From contig CAMLDM010000010.1 of assembly GCA_946479025.1 (NCBI GenBank), positions 1-27,728 of the forward strand: a DNA stretch of 27,728 bases, given 5' to 3'. Under the pieces are notes generated by a model, which was not told the DNA's origin, searched no databases, and saw only the letters and a program-made list of their open reading frames with translations. Both the position numbers and the translations under genes were made by a program. Below are positions 15,045 through 22,364 of this stretch, piece after piece. This DNA comes from an uncultured Candidatus Saccharibacteria bacterium (GTDB lineage Bacteria; Patescibacteria; Saccharimonadia; Saccharimonadales; CAMLKC01). The stretch's first letter is position 1; the number at the start of each line of letters is the position of its first letter.

Positions 15045-15130
15045 GCTGGGGTAGTGAAGCGGTCAAACACAACAGACTGTAAATCTGTCGGCATTCGCCT
15101 TCGTAGGTTCGAATCCTACCCCCAGTACCA
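15045..15130 (+). tRNA. tRNA-Tyr (anticodon GTA)
   Basis: The acceptor GCTGGGG pairs with CCCCAGT (first pair G-U). The anticodon stem ACAGA pairs with TCTGT around CTGTAAA, giving GTA at 15079-15081. The long variable arm (CGGCATTCGCCTTC) is typical of class II tRNA-Tyr. CCA is encoded. It lies seven bases after tRNA-Thr and is clearly co-transcribed. Confidence 0.96.
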
Positions 15131-15167
15131 AGAAAAAAGCATAGCGTCCGCTGTGCTTTTTTCTTTT
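15131..15167 (+). terminator. Intrinsic terminator after tRNA-Tyr
   Basis: A long stem of AAAAAAGCA with TGCTTTTTT, extended inward by AGC/GCT pairs (15133-15145, 15150-15162), runs into TTTTTTCTTTT. The A-rich left arm could also make it work on the minus strand, where the TPR gene converges. Confidence 0.88.
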
Positions 15168-15235
15168 GTCGCGTAATATTAGAGGAGCGTCGATTCCGTA
15201 AAGGACCAGTTGCTGGTAGTGACTAGCTAGTAGCG

Positions 15236-15886
15236 TTACATTACGCGGCGGACTTGGCGGATTTGCTTTGGCTGCCCCTGAGGGACGAGCATCTTGGCTG
15301 CTTTTTCATGAAGTTTGGCGGCAAGTTCCGGCTGGCCGTTGCGGTCGTAGGCATCGGCAAGAATATTGAGTACCTGTGGGGTCTTCTCTATTTTGAGCGC
15401 GGTTTCCAGCGATTCGATCATCTTCTTCGTGCGGCCAAGTTTTTCCTGTACTTTCGCGTAGGCTACATGCCGCGCGGCGAGATCGTTCTCCATTACGAGA
15501 GCTTGCTCAAAAGCGAGCGCAGCCTTCTCATACTGCCCGGTTTCATAGTAAATAAGGCCAACGTTATGCAGGCTGCTGGCGCTTGGCTCCAGGCTTTGAG
15601 CAATTTCAAAACATTCTATCGCGTCTTTAAATGCCTGTTGTTTGGCGTAGAGAATGCCGAGACGGTTATAGGCTGTGGCGTTACGTTCGTCGACGCGAAG
15701 AATAGTAAGAAGTGCTTTTTCGGCGCGCAGGTATTTGCGATCGCGAAGAGATTCCTGGGCGACATCCCACAGACGCTCAAGTTTTTCAGAAATCTTTAGA
15801 GGCAAATCGGTAGCGACTTCCGTGATCGTTTGTCGCCTGTAAATCGCCCACGCACCAAATGCTGCTATCAATAAGATGCCTAACAT
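15236..15886 (-). CDS. Membrane-anchored TPR-repeat protein
   Basis: The 216-aa protein has one N-terminal membrane helix (about 2-16) followed by a basic YRR stop and a soluble TPR domain. TPR-type helix pairs are visible at about 37-70, 71-104 (AYNRLGILYAKQQAFKDAIE), 105-138 (SLHNVGLIYYETGQYEKAALAFE) and 170-203. TPRs mediate protein-protein contacts; the partner is unknown. It is last in a minus-strand series with the holB-like gene. A TATAAT at 15903-15898, overlapping the holB stop, ends 11 bases before the ATG, so a separate near-leaderless transcript is possible. Confidence 0.88.
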   Translation of the reverse strand: MLGILLIAAFGAWAIYRRQTITEVATDLPLKISEKLERLWDVAQESLRDRKYLRAEKALLTILRVDERNATAYNRLGILYAKQQAFKDAIECFEIAQSLEPSASSLHNVGLIYYETGQYEKAALAFEQALVMENDLAARHVAYAKVQEKLGRTKKMIESLETALKIEKTPQVLNILADAYDRNGQPELAAKLHEKAAKMLVPQGQPKQIRQVRRVM

Positions 15887-15898
15887 ATATACTCTGTA

Positions 15899-16723
15899 TT
15901 ATAACACAAACTGTGTAAGCTGAAGGGCGATGTTGTGGTTGGCGGCGATGTGCTCTTTTGTGTCGCTGAGCTGGTCAAGTTGTCGAATAAGCGCCTGCTG
16001 CGGATTGGCACTGAGGGTTCGGCGGAGAATATTTATCGTTCCATCGATGAGTTGCAGCGCCCCTGCCCTATCGGATTTGTATTTTTGAATGACGAGCAGC
16101 TTTTTGTAAGTGTTCCCCTGCAATAAATCGCGGGCGTCACCTATGATTTCGGCACGTTTTGCAAAGTGCTCATCATTAGTTGTGAGCCGAGTCAGCTCAG
16201 CAGGGAGCCCGGCAGCGATGAACTGGAGTTGGGATATTTTTGTGCGGTCAGTAATGCCAAGGGCGGAAATGAAATCGGCTGTCTGCTCGGGGGTGATCGG
16301 ACTAATTGGTATATGTTGCAAGCGTGAACGGACTGTTGGCAGAAGATTCTGTGGCTTATGCGACGTGAGGATGAAGTAAATGCGTTCGTTTGGCTCTTCG
16401 AGAAGTTTTAAAAAAGCGTTTGCGGCGCCACGGCTCATACGGTCGGCATTATCAATAATGATGATATGACGCTGTGCGTGTTTGGCGCGGGTCTGTTCAT
16501 ATAGGCGGCGGATCATTTCTACTGTTACGGTGCCATTTTCGTCGTCGGTTTTTTCTTTCGCGTCCTGCGGATGGATTTCGCCTGCCAGGTTTTTCCCGGC
16601 GAGTTCCTTTGCAATCGTCATCAGCCCCACGCCAGCCTCGCCGCTAAGCAGTAGCGATTGCGGCAGCTCGCGCATGACCGCGTTAAGAATTTTGCGTGTT
16701 GCCGGATGAACGACAGCGGGCAT
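15899..16723 (-). CDS. holB: DNA polymerase III delta-prime-like clamp-loader subunit
   Basis: The 274-aa protein is an AAA+ domain of the clamp-loader type: a P-loop remnant SGEAGVGLM (27-35), Walker B IIIIDNADRM with D91 and D94, LLEEPNER (108-114) and the SRC-motif position at 133-135 reading SRL. The P-loop lysine and threonine are replaced by L34 and M35, so it should not bind or hydrolyse ATP, as in E. coli delta-prime. The zinc-binding cysteines of other clamp-loader subunits are absent. It is shorter than the 330 aa typical of delta-prime. It starts two bases after the rluA-family stop, in the trpS operon. Confidence 0.88.
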   Translation of the reverse strand: MPAVVHPATRKILNAVMRELPQSLLLSGEAGVGLMTIAKELAGKNLAGEIHPQDAKEKTDDENGTVTVEMIRRLYEQTRAKHAQRHIIIIDNADRMSRGAANAFLKLLEEPNERIYFILTSHKPQNLLPTVRSRLQHIPISPITPEQTADFISALGITDRTKISQLQFIAAGLPAELTRLTTNDEHFAKRAEIIGDARDLLQGNTYKKLLVIQKYKSDRAGALQLIDGTINILRRTLSANPQQALIRQLDQLSDTKEHIAANHNIALQLTQFVL

Positions 16724-16725
16724 TG

Positions 16726-17895
16726 CTATAGTGAAACTCCCGGGAATTTCGCGGTAAAATCGTCGGGCAGCGGCGCGGTAAATACTTTTCGCTCGCCTGA
16801 AGGGATCGTGATTTCAAGATGGAATGCGTGAAGGTAGAGGCGGTCGGAAGCTTTGCCGTATACGCGGTCGCCTAGAATCGGCGTACCCACGTAGCTCATG
16901 TGAACGCGGAGCTGGTGTGTGCGGCCGGTAAGCGGACGAAGTTCAACAAGGCTGTAGCCATCTACGACAGATACGGTGGTGTATTCGGTGATCGCAGGCT
17001 TCCCTTTTGCGTCTACGCGGAACGTGCTCGGCGCAGATGGGTTGCGGCCGATCGGCAGGTCGATTTTTGCCACAGGTTCTTTCAATACGCCTTCAACGAC
17101 AGCGACATATGTTTTTTTCGTTTTGCGCTCGGAAAACTGCTTTTGTAACAGTGTCGCTGTTTCTGGATTGCGTGCGCCGATCAGAACACCGCTCGTATCG
17201 CGGTCGAGCCGGTGAACGATGCCGGGACGGTTCGTATCGAGGCCGAACGTTGTATAACGCCGGAAAAACTCCGCAACGGTAAATTCATCGTTCAGTGCGC
17301 CCTTGGCGTGAGTCAAAACGCCGACCGGCTTATTGATAACGATGACGTTGTCGTCAAGATATAAGATCGGCAGATCTTCGCCGCTGAAATCAAGTGCTTC
17401 CGGCGCATCTACCGCGATCGCGTCGGCATTCGTTACCTCTGCTTTTGTGGATGTGCATACCTTGCCATTCACGCTGATATGTCCGGCTTTGATGTGCTTT
17501 TGCCAGGTACTGCGAGATAGGTGTGCGTAGCGCTCTGTCAGCATAATGTCGAGACGCTTTTTTGGTGAAGTGACGGCAAACAAATACACCTCTTTGCCTT
17601 TGAACGGCAGTGCGTACGTGGTCATGCGATGATCGTTCGGATTTTCCAGTACTTCGCCGACGGCATCTTGTTTGTCGGTGTGGATTTGTTCAAGAATGTA
17701 CTGCGTGTCGTCTTCGGCTGAATCGTCAAAGAGCACGTAGAATTGCTGCTTATTGAAACGGAATGATACGAGCGTGCTGCTTGTGCTGGGGTTTGAAATT
17801 TTTACTTGCTCGATATGGCGCGGAACGTTATCGTCGCTTGCCAGGTCGAAGCGGCGCAGGATGGCGATCAGATCATTAGATGAAACTTTGACCAT
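16726..17895 (-). CDS. RluA-family pseudouridine synthase with extra N-terminal domain
   Basis: The 389-aa protein contains an S4 RNA-binding domain (about 112-158) and the RluA/RluD catalytic domain (about 175-385) with the motif HRLDRDTSG at 228-236, where D231 is the catalytic aspartate. It would convert specific uridines in rRNA or tRNA to pseudouridine; RluD-type 23S modification is likely because an S4 domain is present. RluD homologues are usually about 300 aa. Here the first ~108 residues form an extra acidic alpha/beta segment that I do not recognise. The ATG at 17895 overlaps the trpS stop by one base (TAATG) and the next gene, holB, starts two bases after its stop. Confidence 0.92.
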   Translation of the reverse strand: MVKVSSNDLIAILRRFDLASDDNVPRHIEQVKISNPSTSSTLVSFRFNKQQFYVLFDDSAEDDTQYILEQIHTDKQDAVGEVLENPNDHRMTTYALPFKGKEVYLFAVTSPKKRLDIMLTERYAHLSRSTWQKHIKAGHISVNGKVCTSTKAEVTNADAIAVDAPEALDFSGEDLPILYLDDNVIVINKPVGVLTHAKGALNDEFTVAEFFRRYTTFGLDTNRPGIVHRLDRDTSGVLIGARNPETATLLQKQFSERKTKKTYVAVVEGVLKEPVAKIDLPIGRNPSAPSTFRVDAKGKPAITEYTTVSVVDGYSLVELRPLTGRTHQLRVHMSYVGTPILGDRVYGKASDRLYLHAFHLEITIPSGERKVFTAPLPDDFTAKFPGVSL

Positions 17896-19043
17896 TAGTT
17901 CCCTTTCGGTCGCAAGCCGACTGCTTGCTGTGCACGAAGGAGCGTAGCATTCGCGGTGCGGGTGAGCTCGCGTTCTGAGCTTTCGAGTTTTTCGAGAATC
18001 ACCGTATCGTCGAGCGATGCAAGGCGCGCCTGGAATTCCGTAAGGAACGCTGCTGTTTCGTCCGCCACGACTTTTTTGAAATCACCATAGCGGGTTTGGC
18101 CTTCAAACTCTGCTGTAACTTGCTGAAGCGGCACGCCGCGAAGTAGCGACAAGATCTCAAGCAGGTTGCTGATACCTGGCTGGTTCTCGCGGTCGAAATG
18201 GATCTCAGCTTTATCATCGGTGGTGGCAGACATGATTTTCTTGGCGGCCGCGGCCGGCTCGTCGCCAAGAAAAATAACGCCTTTCCCCACTTCATCGCTT
18301 TTGCTCATTTTTTTGGTTGGGTTTTGCAGATCCTTGATGCGCAGCCCCTGGTCTTTGCCGAAAAATTCGTGCTGTTCGCGCACGGCTTTTGGTACGGTAA
18401 AAATATCGCCGAATTTACTGTTCATGCGCCCTGCTATGTCGCGTGCAAATTCAAGGTGCTGCGTCTGGTCGTCGCCGACTGGCACGTAGAGCGCGTTATA
18501 CAGCAGAATGTCGGCAGCCATGAGTACTGGGTAGTTGAAGAGGCCAACGCTTACATTTCCTTCGTTGAATGTTACGTACATTTCGTGCACGTGATTTTTA
18601 ATTTTTAGATAATCCTCTTCTGAGAGACTTGAGAACTGACGCATGAAGTCATCTGTACGTTTCTCTACTTCATTAAGGCGTTGAGATTTTTCTTTAAACT
18701 GAGTCATGCGGGCCATTTGTCCAAAGCTGGTAAAACAATCTAAAATCCACGTCAGCTCGCTATGTGCCGAGATATAACTTTGGCGATACAAGTGAATGTT
18801 CGGGTTGTCGAGCGGCAGGCCAGCAGCTGCAAACAGCCGGGCGTTATGAAGGATCTGTTCGTAGAGTTCGCTGTGATCGATCGGCGTGGTGAAGCTGTGC
18901 AGATCGGGGATGAACATGTTGATCTGGAACTCGGCGGACTTTTCTTTTGCCATGTCGATGATCGGTAGCATCGCGCCGAAATAGTTGCCGAGAGTCAGGT
19001 CGTTGTTGGCGCGAAGGCCGGTCAGAATTACTGGTTTTTGCAT
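17895..19043 (-). CDS. trpS: Tryptophanyl-tRNA synthetase
   Basis: The 382-aa class I synthetase has the HIGH-equivalent TLGN at 17-20 (in TLGNYFGA), the substrate-binding GDDQTQHLEFARDIA (190-204), YPVLMAADILLY (171-182) and KMSKS at 245-249. It charges tRNA-Trp, encoded at 633-707. Bacterial TrpS is usually about 330 aa; the extra length is mainly a charged insertion at about 122-161 between the FKEKS and VSVGLFNYP motifs. The start ATG has GGAGG four bases upstream, and a TATAAT (19058-19053) runs straight into that site, overlapping the stop of the upstream gene. It heads the trpS-rluA-holB operon. Confidence 0.97.
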   Translation of the reverse strand: MQKPVILTGLRANNDLTLGNYFGAMLPIIDMAKEKSAEFQINMFIPDLHSFTTPIDHSELYEQILHNARLFAAAGLPLDNPNIHLYRQSYISAHSELTWILDCFTSFGQMARMTQFKEKSQRLNEVEKRTDDFMRQFSSLSEEDYLKIKNHVHEMYVTFNEGNVSVGLFNYPVLMAADILLYNALYVPVGDDQTQHLEFARDIAGRMNSKFGDIFTVPKAVREQHEFFGKDQGLRIKDLQNPTKKMSKSDEVGKGVIFLGDEPAAAAKKIMSATTDDKAEIHFDRENQPGISNLLEILSLLRGVPLQQVTAEFEGQTRYGDFKKVVADETAAFLTEFQARLASLDDTVILEKLESSERELTRTANATLLRAQQAVGLRPKGN

Positions 19044-19053
19044 ACTGCCTCCA

Positions 19054-19767
19054 TTATAACATTTCTCTCACGGTGCGTTCCGATGCTTTGAAGCCCAGGT
19101 AATCGGTCTGTTTTTTATACGAATTTTCGCCCACGAGCACCGGGTAAAAGCCAAGCGGGCTGCGCGTGAAATTACGAAGTTTCGTCGCCTCTGCCGGAGA
19201 AACTTCGGTTTTTTTAAGCAGAGCCCTCACGTCGTAGATTTCTTTCGGCCGGCCGGACGTCTCGTTTTGTATAAAACGTGCGATGTCGTCACATAGTTTT
19301 TCCAGTATATTAAATTCGCGGGCTTCCTCCTGGTTGATTTCAATAGAAACAGCCTTCGCAATATTGCCGATAAGCGATGACGCGACGATGCTGTGTCTCA
19401 TCTCAACGATTTTATCGATCGACGAAGCGCCGAGAAACTGGCGATTCGCTTCAATGTCCGCTACGATAATGCATGGCGGCTGCACGCACGCCGTGGTGTG
19501 AAGATCGAGAATTATGTCGTATTTCTCATCTGCGAATTGCCGTAAAAGCCGCTTTGCACGCCGCGTTTCGTAGGTATTTTTTGTGCTTGAGTAACTGCGA
19601 TTTAAATCGGATTCGATATACCGTACGCCGTGCTTTTTTGCTCTAGGATTAGCGACTTTGTACGTAACGTGCGACAGCAACTCTGGCTTCGCGGAGCAGA
19701 TGTGTTTATATAAATATTCTCCGAGAAGTTCGTTGCCGTGCTGTGATCCGAGCAGTAAAATATTCAT
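19054..19767 (-). CDS. Succinylglutamate desuccinylase/aspartoacylase-family deacylase
   Basis: The 237-aa protein matches the M14-like zinc deacylase family AstE/AspA: GSQHGNE with zinc ligands H10 and E13, SDLNRSY with D54, N56 and R57, and DLHTT with the zinc ligand H90. E143 in SIEIN is the likely catalytic base. These enzymes remove acyl groups from N-acyl amino acids, releasing for example aspartate or glutamate. The substrate cannot be named. The ATG has GAGGAGGT upstream and overlaps the stop of the frameshifted GNAT gene as ATGA, so an N-acyltransferase and a deacylase are encoded back to back. Confidence 0.9.
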   Translation of the reverse strand: MNILLLGSQHGNELLGEYLYKHICSAKPELLSHVTYKVANPRAKKHGVRYIESDLNRSYSSTKNTYETRRAKRLLRQFADEKYDIILDLHTTACVQPPCIIVADIEANRQFLGASSIDKIVEMRHSIVASSLIGNIAKAVSIEINQEEAREFNILEKLCDDIARFIQNETSGRPKEIYDVRALLKKTEVSPAEATKLRNFTRSPLGFYPVLVGENSYKKQTDYLGFKASERTVREML

Positions 19768-20385
19768 GCCGCACCTCCTCTCACGTTTGCAGTAACGATA
19801 AGGGCGTTGCGGACGCTCTGCAGACCTTCGTATCGGCTTTTGAGCGGCGTCGGCATTGTGGCGAAAGCGAGATTTGCCGGATCTTCGCCTTGGAATAAAC
19901 CATCTTCGCCGTAGCGGTTTATGTGGTAAGCCGCGCCGCCCACCATAGTGGCATGCTCCATTTGCTCGGCCATTTGCCGAAGCGTCGGGTCGTCGTTTAG
20001 CGGATAAAGGCTGCCGGCAGCGTGCCCGATCATGCGAATGACGGCGGGATTTCGGGTATAGGTTGCGAGATAATCTATCGGATGACCGCTTAGGAACGCA
20101 TCGAGCATGTCGCTCCCGACACCCGTTCCTTGTATGTCGGGATGAATCGCGCGGCCAGCTAGTTCGACTGCTCTACCGCCAAAGACAGCTCCGATATAAA
20201 GCGAAACCAACAGTTTCGCCGCCGATGTTCGCCTGCTGAACGTATTCGGCAGACTCAAGATGACTGACTGTGTCACTCAGCATTTCGGCCGGGTTGTTAA
20301 ATCCAAAGCCCGCACTCGCGATTTCGTTGATAGCGCTCCGCTCTTTTTTGCTTAGGTTTGATGGGTGTTCGATTGAAAATCTCAT
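19764..20385 (-). pseudogene. GNAT N-acetyltransferase interrupted by a frameshift
   Basis: Two overlapping minus-strand frames make one GNAT protein. The first (20385-20173, good AGGAG site) ends GGETVGFALYRSCLWR; the second (to 19764) continues ELAGRAIHPDIQGTGVGSD. The latter carries the acetyl-CoA pyrophosphate-binding pattern QGTGVG, and the former the preceding strand VGFAL. Joining them needs a +1 shift (one extra base, or two lost) near 20188-20200, within GCTTTATATCGG, and gives about 206 aa. No slippery heptamer suits a programmed shift. It is either a real inactivating indel or an assembly/sequencing error. The second frame stays open and overlaps the deacylase start, so the decay, if real, is recent. 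Confidence 0.8.
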
Positions 20386-20403
20386 GTCTTTTCTCCTTTA
20401 GAC

Positions 20404-20418
20404 AAGTAATGATTACTT
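20404..20418. promoter_or_regulatory. 15-bp palindrome upstream of the GNAT gene
   Basis: AAGTAAT-G-ATTACTT is a perfect seven-base inverted repeat with one central base, placed 19 bases before the GNAT ATG (20385) on the minus strand. The size and position suit a dimeric repressor operator. No regulator gene for it is next door. Confidence 0.5.
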
Positions 20419-20430
20419 ATTTTTTGGTCG

Positions 20431-20459
20431 CTAACTAAAAGACCGCCTGCTGGCGGTCT
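20431..20459 (-). terminator. Intrinsic terminator, minus strand
   Basis: AGACCGCC and GGCGGTCT (20440-20447, 20452-20459) form a perfect eight-pair stem with loop TGCT. On the minus strand the stem is followed by TTTAGTTAG. It separates the 125-aa gene and its long 3' region from the GNAT gene. Confidence 0.7.
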
Positions 20460-20669
20460 CTTCGATATTTTCTATGAGTGTGTTAAAAAACACGGAACAA
20501 ACCGCCAGAAAGACTATCGGTGAGCCAATATGCGCTTGCAGTATGGGTTCGTTTGTTCATACTGCCATTACTTATAGCAGTTTTGGATGGTTTATGCAAG
20601 TGCCAAGATGTCGAACTGGGGACGATGCCGATGAGACACCGTCCCCGGGTGGTTGGGACACGGTATGTA
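20460..20669. other. Gene-free, hairpin-rich stretch
   Basis: No convincing gene is seen. It holds a perfect 8-bp inverted repeat GCAGTATG/CATACTGC (20538-20545, 20558-20565), extendable inward by three G-U pairs, and GGGGACG/CGTCCCC (20618-20624, 20640-20646). A competing pairing uses ACCGTCCC (20638-20645) with GGG and ACGGT (20655-20664). On the minus strand this is the 3' region between the 125-aa gene and a terminator. Confidence 0.5.
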
Positions 20670-21047
20670 TTAGGCGAGCTTCGCGGCGTTGTCGGCAGTG
20701 CGAAGCAGGCTGCTCAGATTGAAATTGACTGCCTGTTCTCCCCGTTCCATCTCTTTGATGCGGGTTTTAGCCTGCGTCAAGAGATGCTGGAGCGGCTTCG
20801 GAAGCTGGCGTGCGGTTCGACGGGTGTCGATCCGGATATCCTGCAGGCCGCTCAGTACGTCCCACGGCGACAGCTGGTCGACGGTGAATCGCGCACTCAG
20901 GAGTTCTGCGACCCAGTTGTCAATCGCTTCGGAGAGCGAGGTCGGCGTGGCCGGGGCGTGGGAGTCCAGCGTCGATGCGATCATGAGGTTCGCCCCTTCT
21001 CTCGTGGTAAACTCCGTGTCTACCTGATTGCAATTATGACAGGTCAT
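20670..21047 (-). CDS. Hypothetical 125-aa protein with N-terminal CxxC
   Basis: The frame opens with MTCHNCNQ, a single CxxC that could be half of a metal site, followed by a mostly helical soluble protein with a predicted long helix near residues 78-105. No family is recognised. No Shine-Dalgarno sequence precedes the ATG; TACTAT about 14 bases before the start with a TTG-containing -35 region is a weak promoter. The overlapping plus-strand frame 20520-21056 is less protein-like and lacks initiation signals. It follows the rpsI terminator, so it is separate from the ribosomal operon. Confidence 0.55.
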   Translation of the reverse strand: MTCHNCNQVDTEFTTREGANLMIASTLDSHAPATPTSLSEAIDNWVAELLSARFTVDQLSPWDVLSGLQDIRIDTRRTARQLPKPLQHLLTQAKTRIKEMERGEQAVNFNLSSLLRTADNAAKLA

Positions 21048-21080
21048 GCAGAATAGTCAAAATAGTACACAGTATGTATG

Positions 21081-21115
21081 TAAAAACAAAAACCCCTCGG
21101 TAGTGAGGAGTTTTT
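21081..21115 (-). terminator. Terminator of the ribosomal operon (after rpsI)
   Basis: On the minus strand an 11-pair stem, AAAAACTCCTC with GAGGGGTTTTT (one G-U), closes a six-base loop and is followed by GTTTTTA. It lies 16 bases after the rpsI stop. The A-rich arm also gives a T-run in the plus direction. Confidence 0.9.
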
Positions 21116-21131
21116 GAGAGTGAAGCGAAGA

Positions 21132-21530
21132 CTAACGCTTCGAGTACTGTTCGCGCTTGCGGGCGCTACGCAAACCGTATTTCTTGCGTTCTTTTTCGCG
21201 TGGGTCGCGACGCAGGAATTCGGCTTTTTTCAGCGTAGAACGGAGGTCGGCATGACCAACGGTCAGGGCTTTTGCGATCGCAAGTTTGATCGCGTCAACC
21301 TGGCCGGCCAGGCCGCCGCCGTTTACCTTCACGGTAACATCGAACTCTTTTTGCTTGCCAACCAGCGCGAGCGGATCGGTAACTTCAGCGAGAAGCGTCT
21401 TGTTTTCCGAAAGGTACTCTGCAGCTGGCTTGTCGTTGATCGTCACGTTGCCCTTACCGGCGTACAAGCGTGCGCGGGCGGTTGCAGATTTGCGACGACC
21501 AAGGCCGTAGAAATATTTACCTTCAGCCAT
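21132..21530 (-). CDS. rpsI: Ribosomal protein uS9
   Basis: The 132-aa protein shows the uS9 landmarks: FYGLGRRKSATARARL at the N-terminus, VNGGGLAGQVDAIKLAIAKAL in the middle (read in parts), and the closing RRDPREKERKKYGLRSARKREQYSKR region. The C-terminal KR reaches the P-site tRNA anticodon loop. It starts one base after the rplM stop and is last in the operon, directly followed by a strong terminator. The rplM-rpsI pair is the universal arrangement. Confidence 0.98.
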   Translation of the reverse strand: MAEGKYFYGLGRRKSATARARLYAGKGNVTINDKPAAEYLSENKTLLAEVTDPLALVGKQKEFDVTVKVNGGGLAGQVDAIKLAIAKALTVGHADLRSTLKKAEFLRRDPREKERKKYGLRSARKREQYSKR

Positions 21531-21531
21531 G

Positions 21532-21972
21532 TTATTTTACCTCAACTTTCTCTGGAGTTTGTGCGGTGTGAGCGTGCTCGCTGCTAGCAAAAACTTTCAG
21601 GCGTTTCATGCGTTCGTCAGACAGCTTGTTTTTAGGAAGCATGCCTTTTACGGCGTTCTCGATGATACGTTCTGGGAATTTCTCGCGGACTTCTGCAAGT
21701 GTTGCATCCTTGATTCCACCAGGGAAACCACTGTGACGGTAGTAGATTTTACCAGTTTCTTTGTTGCCGGTAACAATGGTGTCTTTTGCGTTGATTACAA
21801 CAACGTAGTCGCCACCATCGATGTGCGGGGTGTAGCTTGGTTTGTACTTACCGGTTAGGTAGGTGGCGATCTGAGTCGCGACGCGGCCGAGTGGCGCCTC
21901 TGAGGCGTCAATCAGGATCCAGCGCCGTGAGACTTCGCTTGGCTTTTGTGAGTAGGTTTTTGCGTTAACCAT
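21532..21972 (-). CDS. rplM: Ribosomal protein uL13
   Basis: The 146-aa protein has the uL13 core: RRWILIDASEAPLGRVAT, LTGKYKPSYTPHIDGGDYV, the KxYYRHSGFPGG motif and ENAVKGMLPKNKL. It is an early-assembly large-subunit protein. The ATG is overlapped by the rplQ stop (TAATG) and has a strong GGAGGTGA site. In Firmicutes truA and ECF transporter genes often lie between rplQ and rplM; here they are absent. Confidence 0.98.
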   Translation of the reverse strand: MVNAKTYSQKPSEVSRRWILIDASEAPLGRVATQIATYLTGKYKPSYTPHIDGGDYVVVINAKDTIVTGNKETGKIYYRHSGFPGGIKDATLAEVREKFPERIIENAVKGMLPKNKLSDERMKRLKVFASSEHAHTAQTPEKVEVK

Positions 21973-22364
21973 TACGCTTTCACCTCCTTTTTAGGAGCGT
22001 CCTTCAGCTCGTCAACGAATTCAATCGTTGCCATCTGAGCGCCGTCGCCGACACGAAGGCGGGTACGCTGTACGCGGACATGTCCGCTGGTACGACCCTT
22101 AAGCTGCGGTGCGATTTCGTCGACCAGTTTGAAGGCTGCTGCTTGAGTTGAAAGAGCGGCGATCACCTGGCGGCGATTCGCAAGGTCGCCCTTCTTAGCT
22201 TTAGTAATAACTTTTTCGATGTAACGCACGAGCTCTTTGGCCTTAGGCAGGGTCGTTTCGATCTTGCCGTGTTCTACCAAACTGGTAGCGAGGCCTTTAA
22301 GCAGTGCGCGGCGCTGGTCGCGTTCGCGGCCAAACTTGCGCCCTTTGTATCCGTGTCGATGCAT
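21972..22364 (-). CDS. rplQ: Ribosomal protein bL17
   Basis: The 130-aa protein starts MHRHGYKGRKFGRERDQRR and contains LLKGLATSLVEHGKIETTLPKAKE (in parts), the canonical bL17 N-terminus, and ends with the GDGAQMATIEFVD block. It lies by the nascent-peptide exit tunnel. Its ATG shares one base with the rpoA stop, the usual rpoA-rplQ pairing. A short KKEVKA tail is lineage-specific. Confidence 0.98.
   Translation of the reverse strand: MHRHGYKGRKFGRERDQRRALLKGLATSLVEHGKIETTLPKAKELVRYIEKVITKAKKGDLANRRQVIAALSTQAAAFKLVDEIAPQLKGRTSGHVRVQRTRLRVGDGAQMATIEFVDELKDAPKKEVKA

Noticed and set aside
20520..21056. 178-aa plus-strand frame opposite the CxxC gene
   Set aside because: No initiation signals, odd composition, and it is antisense to a more protein-like frame that starts at a plausible ATG.
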